Of a stretch of 64,000 bases of DNA, positions 1 to 7,142 are shown piece after piece; the first letter of the stretch is position 1, and each line of letters begins with the position of its first letter. The position numbers were made by a program, and so were the translations under genes. The DNA lies in NCBI RefSeq assembly GCF_003932505.1, contig NZ_QZMU01000001.1, positions 2,985,001 to 3,049,000 of the forward strand. The letters are read 5' to 3'. Source of the DNA: Thiohalobacter thiocyanaticus (GTDB lineage: Bacteria; Pseudomonadota; Gammaproteobacteria; Thiohalobacterales; Thiohalobacteraceae). The notes beneath the pieces were generated by a model. The model had not been told where the DNA came from and searched no databases. It saw only the letters and a list, made by a program, of their open reading frames with translations.

Positions 1-571
1 TACGGCGCGCCAACCCATACTGCTCGCGCAGGTCGATGATGGCGTTATCGAGCTCGGTCGGGACCAGGGCGCCGCCTGCTGTATTGGGAGAGGTTCCGGA
101 TGCCGCCATGATGTCCGGGTGCAGGCCATGAGACTGGCACCACGTATAGGCCTGGCTGTCCTGCAGCAGCGTGGCCTTGAGCCACTGGCCAGCGGCATAA
201 GCTGCATTCCGGCCCTGGAGGTTGTTGCTGAAGGACTTGAGCGAGACACGTGGCATGGCTGCCTCGATGCGGGGGGTGCCCGCGTCCCCCGGCGGTTCGG
301 CGCTGGGCTGAGTGCGCTGGAAGATCGGCCGGTCGCCGTCCTGCTGGACCAGGTGTACGGGAACGGCGCCATCCTCGAAGCGGGGCGACTGCGGCTTGGC
401 TCGCTCGGCTTCGATCTGCTGGTTGATCTCCTGGGTTTTCGAGACCGCAGCATCGTATTCGCGCTGTTCGTCGGTAGTCAGTTCGCGGTCGTCTGCGTCG
501 GCGGTATCCAGGATAGCCGTTGCGCGGGCCACAACTTCGTTGCGCTGCTGAATCAGGGATTTAATGTTCAC
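1..571 (-). CDS. HK97-family phage major capsid protein, N-terminal part (cut by window edge)
   Basis: About 190 residues are visible, read leftwards from a GTG start at 571 to the window edge. The GTG follows a strong ribosome site, GGAGGT then ACAAA. Residues 1 to about 95 are charged and helical, as in the delta (internal scaffold) domain of HK97 capsid proteins. The last visible part contains GGALVPTELDNAIIDLRE and QYGLARR, which resembles the start of the HK97 capsid fold, where a typical protein has a GG(Y/A)LVP motif before the core. The protein would assemble the icosahedral head. It is the leftmost gene of the integrated element ending at 6,562, and its protease, portal and terminase partners would lie left of position 1. 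Confidence rests on the motif and the scaffold-like N-terminus; the rest of the protein cannot be seen. Confidence 0.8.
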   Translation of the reverse strand, partial: MNIKSLIQQRNEVVARATAILDTADADDRELTTDEQREYDAAVSKTQEINQQIEAERAKPQSPRFEDGAVPVHLVQQDGDRPIFQRTQPSAEPPGDAGTPRIEAAMPRVSLKSFSNNLQGRNAAYAAGQWLKATLLQDSQAYTWCQSHGLHPDIMAASGTSPNTAGGALVPTELDNAIIDLREQYGLARR

Positions 572-808
572 TTTGTACCTCCAATCTGTCTGGATCGGAG
601 GCCGCGGCGGGAGATGGTGACAGGCACGCGGCATCCGACCCGGTTCGGGTTCGGTCGATGCAGCCGCGTGCCAGATATCGAAGCTCGGCCGATAAGGGCT
701 CGCAGGTGACGGCAGGTCGGGTTGCACTCGGGCTTCCCGGTTTGCCGTTGCAGCGGGCATCATCCGCTGCTGACTTCATAATGCCATGGCCCATGTGAAC
801 GTCAACCC
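572..808. other. Short gap between the capsid gene and the next phage gene
   Basis: On the minus strand an open frame (561-920) runs through this gap and could encode about 77 residues from an ATG near 791, but no ribosome-binding site precedes it and the protein resembles nothing I know. The stretch may instead hold a promoter or a packaging site for the capsid gene. I see no terminator in it. Confidence 0.3.
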
Positions 809-1261
809 TCAATGCCGCTGCGCTGTCATGGCCTGGACAAGTTTCGCCGGGGACGCGATAACCGCTCGCGCAACAGCATCGCGCAATTGTTCCGCCGTCA
901 TGCCTTCTCGCGTATGCCACGGACCATTACCAACACGCCAGGCGGCCGCGTTTTCATGCTGGCAGTGAACAGCTTGCAGTCCCGCAACGGGATGTTCGAT
1001 GCCGGCGGCGGCACACTCGCTGCACACTCCCGGTGGCGTTTCGCCGCTCAGGTCGACGGCTTGGAACTCCGGTTGCTCACTCATTTCTGTTGTCTCCTGT
1101 CGTTTCGGGCCTGTCTTGACCCACTCTCGAAAAGGCCGGCACTCGTAGCCGGTCGACGCGCATCCGGACCAGCCGGCGCAACCGTCGCACGGACAAGCCC
1201 GGCAGTACGTCAGCAGGCCCTGCTCCAGGGAGCGGGGTTCGTCGTCAGGGCCTTTGCTCAT
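809..1261 (-). CDS. Phage-type hypothetical protein, possibly two small proteins in one frame
   Basis: A 150-residue open frame. Its first 59 residues are rich in cysteine (CRACPCDGCAGWSGC), which suggests metal binding. An internal ATG at 1,084 starts MSEQPEFQAVDLSG and is preceded by its own AGGAG at good spacing. The outer ATG at 1,261 also has a GGGAGGA site. No stop codon separates the two, so either one protein has an internal restart, or two adjacent genes have lost a stop through one of the base errors common in this window. The second part has two further cysteine/histidine pairs (CSECAAAGIEH and HCQHE). The outer start overlaps the stop of the gene upstream (ATGA). Function unknown; the position suggests an early or regulatory phage protein. 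Confidence 0.55.
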   Translation of the reverse strand: MSKGPDDEPRSLEQGLLTYCRACPCDGCAGWSGCASTGYECRPFREWVKTGPKRQETTEMSEQPEFQAVDLSGETPPGVCSECAAAGIEHPVAGLQAVHCQHENAAAWRVGNGPWHTREGMTAEQLRDAVARAVIASPAKLVQAMTAQRH

Positions 1262-1623
1262 GCCGCCTGTCCTCCCGCCCGTTGCTTCGGTGCCGCTTGG
1301 GACTGTTCCTGCTCATGGTCAGACACTGCCACCGGTTGCACCGGAGCCAGTCGTATGCCGGCCAGCTCATAGACTCGCGTTCTGGCCTCGGCCTCGAGCC
1401 CTGCCGCCAGCTGGACCACACGGGCCCCATCTGGTTGTTCCTCCAGGCGCAGTACATGCACGGCCAGTCCTTCCCGCCGCAGTCGGGCTTGGATCTCGCC
1501 AATCGTCGGCCGGCGAACGTAATCGCGGCACATCGCCGCATCGGTCCGCGGGCTGACATAGGCGCCCGCCAGTGTGCATTGACTGCCGCGGCGGTGTTGG
1601 CAGTAGCCGCAACGCTTACCCAT
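1258..1623 (-). CDS. Small cysteine-rich phage protein, unknown function
   Basis: 121 residues. The N-terminus has a CxxC knuckle (CGYCQHRRGSQC) and a later cysteine (AAMCRDY), a pattern seen in small zinc-ribbon proteins of phages. The C-terminal half has a GEIQARLRREGL segment followed by a hydrophobic strand and a glutamine-rich tail. It overlaps the next gene by four bases at 1,258-1,261 and its own start lies inside the end of the gene upstream, so it is translated as part of the primase-helicase operon. I do not recognise the family. The overlaps and the cysteine pattern make it a credible gene. Confidence 0.6.
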   Translation of the reverse strand: MGKRCGYCQHRRGSQCTLAGAYVSPRTDAAMCRDYVRRPTIGEIQARLRREGLAVHVLRLEEQPDGARVVQLAAGLEAEARTRVYELAGIRLAPVQPVAVSDHEQEQSQAAPKQRAGGQAA

Positions 1624-1864
1624 TTGCTCGCCTCCTGTTCATCCCCTCCATCTCCAACACCAGGACATTGCTCCCGGTCCGCTCCGCCAGGCGCTGCAAC
1701 ACCTCCTGGCGAGCCCGGCGGTATGCCTTGAGCTCCTTGCCCGTCAGGCGCTCGGGTCGGGCTGGATCCCATTCGCATACCATCCCGCCCGGGCCGGCTG
1801 TGATCTCGACAGTGAGCCGGTGGGAGAGGCGGTAGGTTCGGGTCTCGGCTGCCTCACTCGCCAT
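1616..1864 (-). CDS. Small phage protein, unknown function
   Basis: 82 residues from an ATG at 1,864, chosen over the longer frame to 2,008 because GGAG lies nine bases before it and the longer version would run deep into the helicase gene. The protein begins MASEAAETRTYRLSHRL and has a strand-rich first half and a helical second half (LKAYRRARQEVLQRLAERTG). It overlaps the helicase stop by 11 bases and the next gene by 8, a tightly packed phage operon. No family recognised. Confidence 0.55.
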   Translation of the reverse strand: MASEAAETRTYRLSHRLTVEITAGPGGMVCEWDPARPERLTGKELKAYRRARQEVLQRLAERTGSNVLVLEMEGMNRRRANG

Positions 1865-3212
1865 CGCGGGTACTCCGGTAATCCTCGGGGTCGTGTGTGC
1901 GCGCGCACCCCCTATAACCCCCTGCCGAATACGACGCATTCGGCGCAGTAGCGCCTTGCGTCGGATTATTCGGGGCCGCGTCATATTCAATTGACGCATC
2001 CGGCGCACCGCCTGAGCCGTTGTGTTTTGCGGATTTCAGCTCCAAGGTGGCGACTGTGTGGCGGTTTGCGCGTCGAATACTGCCCTCGCGTATCTCGCCA
2101 ATTCGACGCAGGGACTCGACATGACGCCAGAATCGACGCCTCGCGGCCTTCCCGCGCAGGGTTTCGGGCAGGCTTTCGGTGGCGGATAGAACGTGATGGG
2201 CGGTCCGTGGGCCCTGTACTGCGGCCGGCACATAATCGCCCGCTGAGGCCACTTCTCGGATGGCAGACAGGATGCCCTGTTGCTCTTCCTGTTCCTGCTG
2301 CCGCCGGCTGAATTCGCTGGTGCTTTCGATATGGCCGGTGAACAGCTGGGCAGTGTCATCCCAGCCCAGGATGATGGATTGATCAGAGCGGCCCAGGTTG
2401 GATTTCTGGAGGTCCAGGCGCAGCCGTCCTGTGCTTGCTGTGCCTTCGTCGGTCTGTTCGGTCTCGGGGTAGAGATACCAGCGTGCTCGCACTGAGTTGT
2501 GCCAGCCGGTCGATCCTGAATAGCCCTCCGAATTGCCACCGGCCTGTGCCGTGAGCTTGTTCACATGGGCGATCAGCAGGACCGCGCCGGTATCCTCGGG
2601 GATCAGCGCCAACAGGGCGTTCACGAATTTCTTGACCTCGGACCGGCTGTTCTCGTTGCCCCCGAAGGTATCGGCCACCCCATCCACGATAAGCAGCTCT
2701 GCGCCAGTGGTGCGGATGCGTTCTCGCAAGACGGAATAGGCGTGAGTCGTGCAAAGCCCGACGGAGGGATTCGGCGCCATCAGCAGGGTGTCATGGCCGA
2801 CCAGATCCAGGATATCGAGCTGTCCGGATAACCCGGCCATATCCCAGCCGTGATAGGTGCAGATCCGCCGCAGCCGCCAGTGCAGCACGTTCTCGCGGTC
2901 TTCGCAGGACAGGTATAGAACTCGCCGCTGTTGTACCTCTAAGCCGAAAAACGGCTCTCCCAGCGCGCTGCAGGCGGCCAGGTGAAGGGCGTTTGAGGAT
3001 TTGCTGACGCCGCCATGCCCGGCCAGAAGGGTGGCATACCCGCAGGGCAGCCAATCCGGGATGATCATTGACGGCGGCGCCGGCTCTCGCGTTGCCAGCT
3101 CGGATAGATCAAGGGCGGGCGGCCAGCTCGGGGCTTCGTCTGAGCTATCCCGAGCGTCAGGTTCGATGTACTCCATGCCGGCCTGCATGGCATCGGCCAG
3201 GGGGCTACTCAT
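1854..3212 (-). CDS. RepA-like AAA replicative helicase of the element
   Basis: 452 residues. A P-loop reading GHGGVSKSSNAL near residue 66 is the Walker A motif of the RSF1010 RepA/KaiC-like family, and ELLIVDGVAD near residue 173 is the Walker B strand. A further strand, AVLLIAHVNK, fits the sensor region of these hexameric helicases. The last hundred residues are glutamine-rich and charged and may bind DNA or partner proteins. Such proteins unwind the origin of satellites, plasmids and phages. The gene overlaps the primase upstream by four bases (ATGA at 3,209), so the two are co-translated and probably act together at the element's origin, which I could not locate. Confidence 0.8.
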   Translation of the reverse strand: MSSPLADAMQAGMEYIEPDARDSSDEAPSWPPALDLSELATREPAPPSMIIPDWLPCGYATLLAGHGGVSKSSNALHLAACSALGEPFFGLEVQQRRVLYLSCEDRENVLHWRLRRICTYHGWDMAGLSGQLDILDLVGHDTLLMAPNPSVGLCTTHAYSVLRERIRTTGAELLIVDGVADTFGGNENSRSEVKKFVNALLALIPEDTGAVLLIAHVNKLTAQAGGNSEGYSGSTGWHNSVRARWYLYPETEQTDEGTASTGRLRLDLQKSNLGRSDQSIILGWDDTAQLFTGHIESTSEFSRRQQEQEEQQGILSAIREVASAGDYVPAAVQGPRTAHHVLSATESLPETLRGKAARRRFWRHVESLRRIGEIREGSIRRANRHTVATLELKSAKHNGSGGAPDASIEYDAAPNNPTQGATAPNASYSAGGYRGCARTHDPEDYRSTRDGE

Positions 3213-4045
3213 GCGGCCTCCCTGGCGATGTCATTCCAGTCGCCTGCTTTGGGAGGCAGAGCCACGGCTGCCTGCCGCCCTGCAGCCGCCCAGCGCCTCG
3301 CGCACTCTCGGGCGGCCTGTTCGCCTTTGCCGTGCGGATCCCGGTCGGCATACAGGGTCAGGGCTTCGATGCCCTCCAGCACGGGGAAGGCGGCCAGGTG
3401 GCCGGCATCGATGGCGGCCCAGATGGGACGGTGAACACTCGCCACGCTGAGGCCGGTCTCGATCCCCTCAGCCAGGGCCAGGCCGTGTGTCACGGCTTCA
3501 TCCGGCCACAGGCGAATGACGCCGCCGGCCGTCTTGTGACCCCGGGCCAGCAGGCGGGGTGGGTCGAATATCTTACTGCCGGCAGGATTGATCCATGTCC
3601 GGTGTATCGACAGGGGCTTGCAGGTCAGGGTGTCAGTGACCAGGGCCACCAGCGCCGGGGCGGCTTTCTTCTCCGCCGGGTGCCACAAATCGGGATGCCA
3701 GCGCAGATCCGCATCCAGCGGCGGCAGTTCGCAGCAGCGGGCTTGCAGATACCGGCCGGCGGTACTGTTCCCGGTAATAGGCTGGGTCTCGCTCCAGATC
3801 CGGGCGGCCCATTCGTCCAGGCCCTCGCGGGGCGGTTCGATAGTCCGGGCCGGTGGCGGTGCCTGGTGCCTCTCCTGGCCGCGTGTGCTGCCTGTGGAGC
3901 CGCACCGATGGCAGTACCAAACCGCGCCGCCGTTCGGTTCCACGGTGACCGCGGCGGCGGTGTCGCGGGGGCCTCGGTCGCAGACGGGGCAGGCGGTCCG
4001 ATAGGTTCCCGGCTGGCGGTGCAGGTAGTTGGACAGGTCGATCAT
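3209..4045 (-). CDS. Zinc-ribbon / Toprim primase (P4 alpha or phage gp4-like)
   Basis: 278 residues. The N-terminus carries a four-cysteine ribbon, CPVCDRGP and then YCHRCG about 22 residues later, as in the DNA-recognition domain of T7 gp4 and P4 alpha primases. The C-terminal half has a Toprim-like fold, with LALAEGIETGLS supplying the conserved glutamate and LTLYADRDPHGKG the DxD aspartates that bind metal. The end, KAGDWNDIARE, is typical of this family. It would lay down RNA primers at the element's origin. It lies directly upstream of the RepA-like helicase and overlaps it by four bases. No helicase domain is fused to it, unlike in P4 alpha; the two activities are split over two genes here. 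Confidence 0.85.
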   Translation of the reverse strand: MIDLSNYLHRQPGTYRTACPVCDRGPRDTAAAVTVEPNGGAVWYCHRCGSTGSTRGQERHQAPPPARTIEPPREGLDEWAARIWSETQPITGNSTAGRYLQARCCELPPLDADLRWHPDLWHPAEKKAAPALVALVTDTLTCKPLSIHRTWINPAGSKIFDPPRLLARGHKTAGGVIRLWPDEAVTHGLALAEGIETGLSVASVHRPIWAAIDAGHLAAFPVLEGIEALTLYADRDPHGKGEQAARECARRWAAAGRQAAVALPPKAGDWNDIAREAA

Positions 4046-4206
4046 GCCGGACCTCGATACAGCCGTTCCAGTGCTCGCAGGTAGGTAGGCGTCGGCTGCT
4101 GCTGTTCGTTGCGGCGGGCGCGCTCGACTTCGGAGGCCTTATTGCGCGGCTGCTGCGCGGTGTTTTTCAGGGCCTGGCGGACCTGTGCCGGGGAAGGGGA
4201 CCGCAT
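4042..4206 (-). CDS. Small basic protein, unknown function
   Basis: A 54-residue frame between alpA and the primase. It starts MRSPSPAQVRQALKNTAQQP and ends LRALERLYRGPA. It is charged and helical with a glutamine/proline stretch. Its stop overlaps the primase start (ATGA at 4,042-4,045) and its start lies four bases after the alpA stop, so it fits the operon exactly. No family is recognised. It may simply couple translation into the primase. Confidence 0.5.
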   Translation of the reverse strand: MRSPSPAQVRQALKNTAQQPRNKASEVERARRNEQQQPTPTYLRALERLYRGPA

Positions 4207-4209
4207 GAT

Positions 4210-4425
4210 TCAGCTCGCCCGCTTGATGCAGGGCCGTGCCTCTGCTTCCGGCCGGTCGGCAATCCAACGCTGGACGTCGGACAGTCGCCATCCGACGGAC
4301 TTATCGGTGATCCGGATGGGCGTGGGGAAGTCGCCGTGACGATAGGCCCGCCACAAGGTTGAGCGGGACATCCCGGTCATCTGCATGACCTCGGCGGTGC
4401 GTAGGATTTTATCGGGCTGCTGCAT
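4210..4425 (-). CDS. alpA: AlpA-family transcriptional regulator / excisionase
   Basis: 71 residues, with a winged helix-turn-helix typical of AlpA. The segment LRTAEVMQMTGMSRSTLWR is the family's hallmark, followed by FPTPIRI and the closing helix WRLSDVQRWI. In P4-type satellites and phage-inducible islands AlpA activates the element's promoter and helps excision. It lies upstream of the replication genes on the same strand and so probably drives them. A GGAGG ribosome site six bases before the ATG lies in the 3' arm of a perfect 7-base hairpin (4,433-4,456), so its translation may be limited by RNA structure. Confidence 0.85.
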   Translation of the reverse strand: MQQPDKILRTAEVMQMTGMSRSTLWRAYRHGDFPTPIRITDKSVGWRLSDVQRWIADRPEAEARPCIKRAS

Positions 4426-4432
4426 GTTGTGC

Positions 4433-4456
4433 CTCCACGTCTATGTGAGCGTGGAG
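4433..4456 (-). promoter_or_regulatory. Hairpin over the alpA ribosome-binding site
   Basis: Perfect arms CTCCACG and CGTGGAG are separated by 10 bases. Read on the minus strand, the 3' arm contains the GGAG of the alpA ribosome site. A folded transcript would hide the site. The palindrome could equally be a protein operator near the alpA promoter. Confidence 0.45.
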
Positions 4457-4487
4457 ACACGATATGCGATTATTTCAGGGGTTATGA

Positions 4488-4515
4488 GTGTGCATAATTA
4501 AATCGTTTTGCACAC
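4488..4515. repeat. Inverted repeat GTGTGCA / TGCACAC between alpA and the upstream gene
   Basis: Seven-base perfect arms enclose an AT-rich centre of 14 bases. The repeat begins right after the stop of the 163-residue gene and lies about 60 bases upstream of alpA. It could be an operator for AlpA or a repressor. No T-run follows it on the minus strand, so it is a poor terminator. Confidence 0.35.
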
Positions 4516-5007
4516 CTAGTCCAACGGGTGCTCTCCCCTGAGAAATGAGTAGACGTTGGTGACAAGGTAGTCGTGAACGATGGACTCCCTATGCGTGACA
4601 CTTGATTTCATTCGGTCCGCGCGCATGCGTGATCTAACGGTGCTGGGCTTTTCGCCAAGCATAGCTGCGGCAACTTCGTACTTGTTTCGATAGGGAGCGT
4701 AGCTGATTCCATGCCTGGCTTTTGCAGCCTCAACAGCGCGCACCATGTACAGGGTGAGCTGTGCTTTTTTGGAATCTCCAGGGTTGCCTTCCTGCTTGTA
4801 TTTCAGATTCAGCGCTTGTTCCATGTCGCCGCTCGCCAGGCCCTTGACGAAACCGCCGGCCAGGTATTCGAGTAGGGCGGGGTGCGGGGTATCGCCCGCT
4901 CGAACAGAATCCACAAATGCCCTCAGTGCCCGCTGCGCGGCTTCCTTGTCCCCCTTGCTGGCCCGGTCAATGGCGGACAGGAGTGTGATTTCCTCAAGTT
5001 CGGTCAT
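4516..5007 (-). CDS. Hypothetical protein co-translated with the integrase
   Basis: 163 residues, mostly helical. The first half (ITLLSAIDRASKGDKEAAQR, then LLEYLAGGFVKGL) resembles phage or island proteins of unknown function found near integrases. The second half has a possible DNA-binding stretch, YEVAAAMLGEKPSTVRSRMR, that looks like a helix-turn-helix. The start overlaps the integrase stop by four bases (5,004-5,007), so the two are translated together. A role in controlling integration or copy number is a guess from position only. The base composition is less GC-rich than that of its neighbours. Confidence 0.55.
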   Translation of the reverse strand: MTELEEITLLSAIDRASKGDKEAAQRALRAFVDSVRAGDTPHPALLEYLAGGFVKGLASGDMEQALNLKYKQEGNPGDSKKAQLTLYMVRAVEAAKARHGISYAPYRNKYEVAAAMLGEKPSTVRSRMRADRMKSSVTHRESIVHDYLVTNVYSFLRGEHPLD

Positions 5008-6276
5008 GCCTGCTTCCTCAGTTTGCGGACCTTGGCCGGCTTATCATCGCCATAGCTCGGCAGGTGGGCGCGGATAGTCTCGGCCGCATAGGACGGTTGC
5101 AGGTGGGCATAGTGGCGTTCTGTCATTCGGGTGTCTGAATGCCCCAGGGCATAGGCGATCACTTGCAGGGGCACGCCACGCAAAGCCAGGGCGCTGCCAT
5201 AGGTGTGCCGCAGTACGTGGAAGGATGCCGGCGGATCAATGCTGGCACGGCCGCAGGCTTCCCGCAGGGGGCGCTGGTAATAGTCTTTCCCCCACGGCTC
5301 GCCATCGGTGCGGGTGAATATCAGATCATCGCCTTTCAGATCGGCGGTCAGCAGCTCGAATGCCTGAATACCCGCGTCGGTCAGCGGTACATGCCGGGCC
5401 TTCCCGCCTTTGGCCTCGCGGACGGTGACGGTCCCGCCGTCGGGGTTGAAGTCACTGGCCTGCATCCGGGCCAGCTCGCCGAATCGGCAGCCGGTTTGCA
5501 GCGCGCCGCGCACCAGTGCCCGCAGATCGGCGTCACAGGCATTCAGCAGCCGTCGGCATTCGTCCTCGGACAGATACCGCACCTTGGGGACATCCACGCC
5601 GCGAAACGGCTTCACACGGCGCCAAGCGTCCGCAGACTTCACCACGCCGTTATGGTAGGCATGATTCAATCCGGCCTTGAGCACGGTCAGCACGCGGTTT
5701 GCGGTAGCCTTGCGCTTGCGGATGGCGTCGGGGTTGTCGGGGTCCACCTTGCGCACGGCTTTCTTGCCGCGCTGGCGGATCGGGGCGGTAATCAGCTTGT
5801 TTTGCCAACGCTGGATCTCACGCGCCGACAGGGCCTCCACGGGGCGGTTTTCAAAGGTGGGCAGAATATGGGCTTTGATGGTGTGCTCACTGCGGTCGGC
5901 GCTCTTTCCGTGCGCCTTGTGGTGGGTCAGGTAATCCTGCATGGCCTGCCCGAGCGGTGTAGCTGCTCGCAATGGTCGGCTTCTCATCGTGGTCAGTTTC
6001 GGCGTCGGCGAGCTCCAGGGCCTTGCGGTGGGCCTGCTTGTAGTCCAGGACGGTGATGCCGTCGGCGTCCTGGATGTCGTCAGCTACGCCCAGGCGGGCT
6101 TTCACGTACCGGTTACCGTGGCGTCGGCGTGCCCACCAGGTGCCGCCACGGCGGCCGGCACGGTAGCCGATGGCGAGCCCTTCATGGATGGTTTGCCAGT
6201 TGATGTTGTCGCTCGGGGGAAGCCGTAGCCGACCGTCGCGGCTTTGCAATGATGGTGCTCGCTTCGTTCGTGCCAT
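5004..6276 (-). CDS. int: Tyrosine-type site-specific integrase (one frameshift)
   Basis: Two frames together make a full integrase of about 420 residues. The upstream frame, from ATG 6,276, gives the arm-type DNA-binding domain (INWQTIHEGLAIGYR, GGTWWARR). The downstream frame gives the core-binding and catalytic domains. Catalytic residues are visible as R in TGCRFGELARM, HVLR in FHVLRHTYGS, H in ALGHSDTRM and the tyrosine in RHYAHLQP. The frame changes near 5,952-5,960; removing one base gives a continuous SYTLGQAMQDYL reading. It integrates and excises the element at the tRNA-Glu att site 240 bases away. The frameshift would inactivate it if real, but isolated single-base shifts are common in this window, so an error is more likely. 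Confidence 0.85.
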
Positions 6277-6288
6277 GTCTGTCTCCCG

Positions 6289-6408
6289 TTACCCGGAATC
6301 GTTTCGCGCCACTGCAAGGCGGTGTCAGCCCGTTACCGAATTACCCGGAAGCTAGTCGGAGTCATTTTTCACGGCGGCGACAGCCATTTTCCGGGTAATT
6401 CCGGGTAA
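6289..6408. repeat. Four TTACCCGGAA decamers, probable integrase arm-binding sites
   Basis: The decamer TTACCCGGAA occurs at 6,289-6,298 and 6,341-6,350 and as its reverse complement at 6,389-6,398 and 6,399-6,408. All four lie between the integrase start and the att core. Arm-type sites recognised by the N-terminal domain of tyrosine integrases have this spacing and position. A related half copy (TTACCGAA) precedes the second site. Confidence 0.55.
6367..6383 (+). repeat. 17-base copy of the att core
   Basis: TTTCACGGCGGCGACAG at 6,367-6,383 is identical to 6,520-6,536 in the tRNA-Glu remnant, 153 bases away. The flanks differ (TTTCACGG preceded by T-rich sequence, followed by CCATTTTCC). 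It may be a second crossover or binding site, or a relic of an earlier insertion. Confidence 0.5.
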
Positions 6409-6516
6409 CATACCTGACAAGACGCAGAGAGACAACAAGAAACTGTTAGATAATAAGGTGCTGAATAGGAAAGGGAAAAACAAAACACCGCGAAACGGAC
6501 AGAAACAAAATTTTCC

Positions 6517-6562
6517 CCCTTTCACGGCGGCGACAGGGGTTCGACTCCCCTTGGGGACGCCA
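6517..6562 (+). other. att site: 3' half of a tRNA-Glu(UUC) gene
   Basis: From the anticodon loop onwards (CTTTCAC, anticodon TTC) the sequence matches tRNA-Glu: anticodon stem GGCGG, T-arm AGGGGTTCGACTCCCCT, acceptor strand TGGGGAC, discriminator G and encoded CCA at 6,560-6,562. The 5' half is absent: the bases before the loop (TTTTCC) cannot pair with GGCGG. This is the usual result of integration into the 3' end of a tRNA gene. The intact tRNA copy should lie at the other end of the element, left of the window. Confidence 0.8.
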
Positions 6563-6584
6563 TACATCACCTGCAACAGTTCAA

Positions 6585-6610
6585 GGGCCGCGCAATGCGG
6601 CCCTGTTTTT
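6585..6610 (+). terminator. Rho-independent terminator of the former tRNA-Glu transcript
   Basis: A perfect 7-base stem, GGGCCGC / GCGGCCC, with a 5-base loop is followed by TGTTTTT. It lies 23 bases after the tRNA CCA end and belongs to the chromosome, not the element. Confidence 0.8.
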
Positions 6611-6880
6611 CTGTGCCCCAAATCCATTCGGTATCAGCTTGCGTCGCAAATGATGAGTGTGGGCTATGCCCTGTTTCGGCATCATGCAATGCAGTGGTGG
6701 GATGGGGTGACCGCGGCCATGCCGTCCTGCCCGGAGGTACTACAGGAGACGGCGGCCAGCATGCAGATGCACACGCCCGGCAACCAAATGCGGGTGCGTT
6801 TTCTCAGGTGGGACGGGTTTCGGCCCGGATGCCGCGCCGGGTTATAATCCGGTCATCCTCACAGCCGGAACTGCAGTCTC
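6611..6880. promoter_or_regulatory. Intergenic region with ycgL promoter candidate
   Basis: No credible gene is seen here. A perfect TATAAT at 6,843-6,848 lies about 33 bases before the ycgL start; no convincing -35 hexamer is present at 17 bases. Open frames on the plus strand through this stretch have no known relatives. Confidence 0.4.
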
Positions 6881-7138
6881 ATGCAATGCGCCATCTACAA
6901 GGGTGATCGGAAGACCGATACCTATCTCTATGTCGAATGCGAGGACGACTTCTCGCGCGTGCCCGATTCGCTGCTGCAGCTGCTCGGTAACCTGGAGCTG
7001 GTCATGACCCTGGAGCTGCATCCCGGGCGCACCCTGGCGCGTGCCGATCCCGATCAGGTGCGTGAGCACCTGCGCAGTCAGGGTTTCTATCTGCAGATGC
7101 CGCCTGATAAAGACAGGGCCGAATTTCCAGGCATCTGA
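6881..7138 (+). CDS. YcgL domain-containing protein
   Basis: 85 residues. The N-terminus MQCAIYKGDRKTDTYLYV followed by FSRVPDSLLQLLG is the signature of the small YcgL family of gammaproteobacteria. The central segment LVMTLEL and the end HLRSQGFYLQMPP also fit the family, whose usual length is about 85-110. The molecular role is not established. The stop lies four bases before the tatD start, so the two genes share a transcript. This is the first intact chromosomal gene right of the att site. Confidence 0.85.
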   Translation: MQCAIYKGDRKTDTYLYVECEDDFSRVPDSLLQLLGNLELVMTLELHPGRTLARADPDQVREHLRSQGFYLQMPPDKDRAEFPGI

Positions 7139-7142
7139 GGTC

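Noticed and set aside
119-709. Plus-strand frame opposite the capsid gene
   Set aside because: It is antisense to a clear HK97 capsid gene and has no ribosome site or known relatives.
561-920. Minus-strand frame of 119 codons between the phage genes
   Set aside because: It overlaps genes on both sides, lacks a ribosome site and resembles nothing. A shorter version remains possible.
6352-6627. Minus-strand open frame with GVPKGSRTPVAAVKG
   Set aside because: This is the reverse complement of the tRNA-Glu T-arm and anticodon region. The same false peptide arises next to tRNA-Glu in many genomes.
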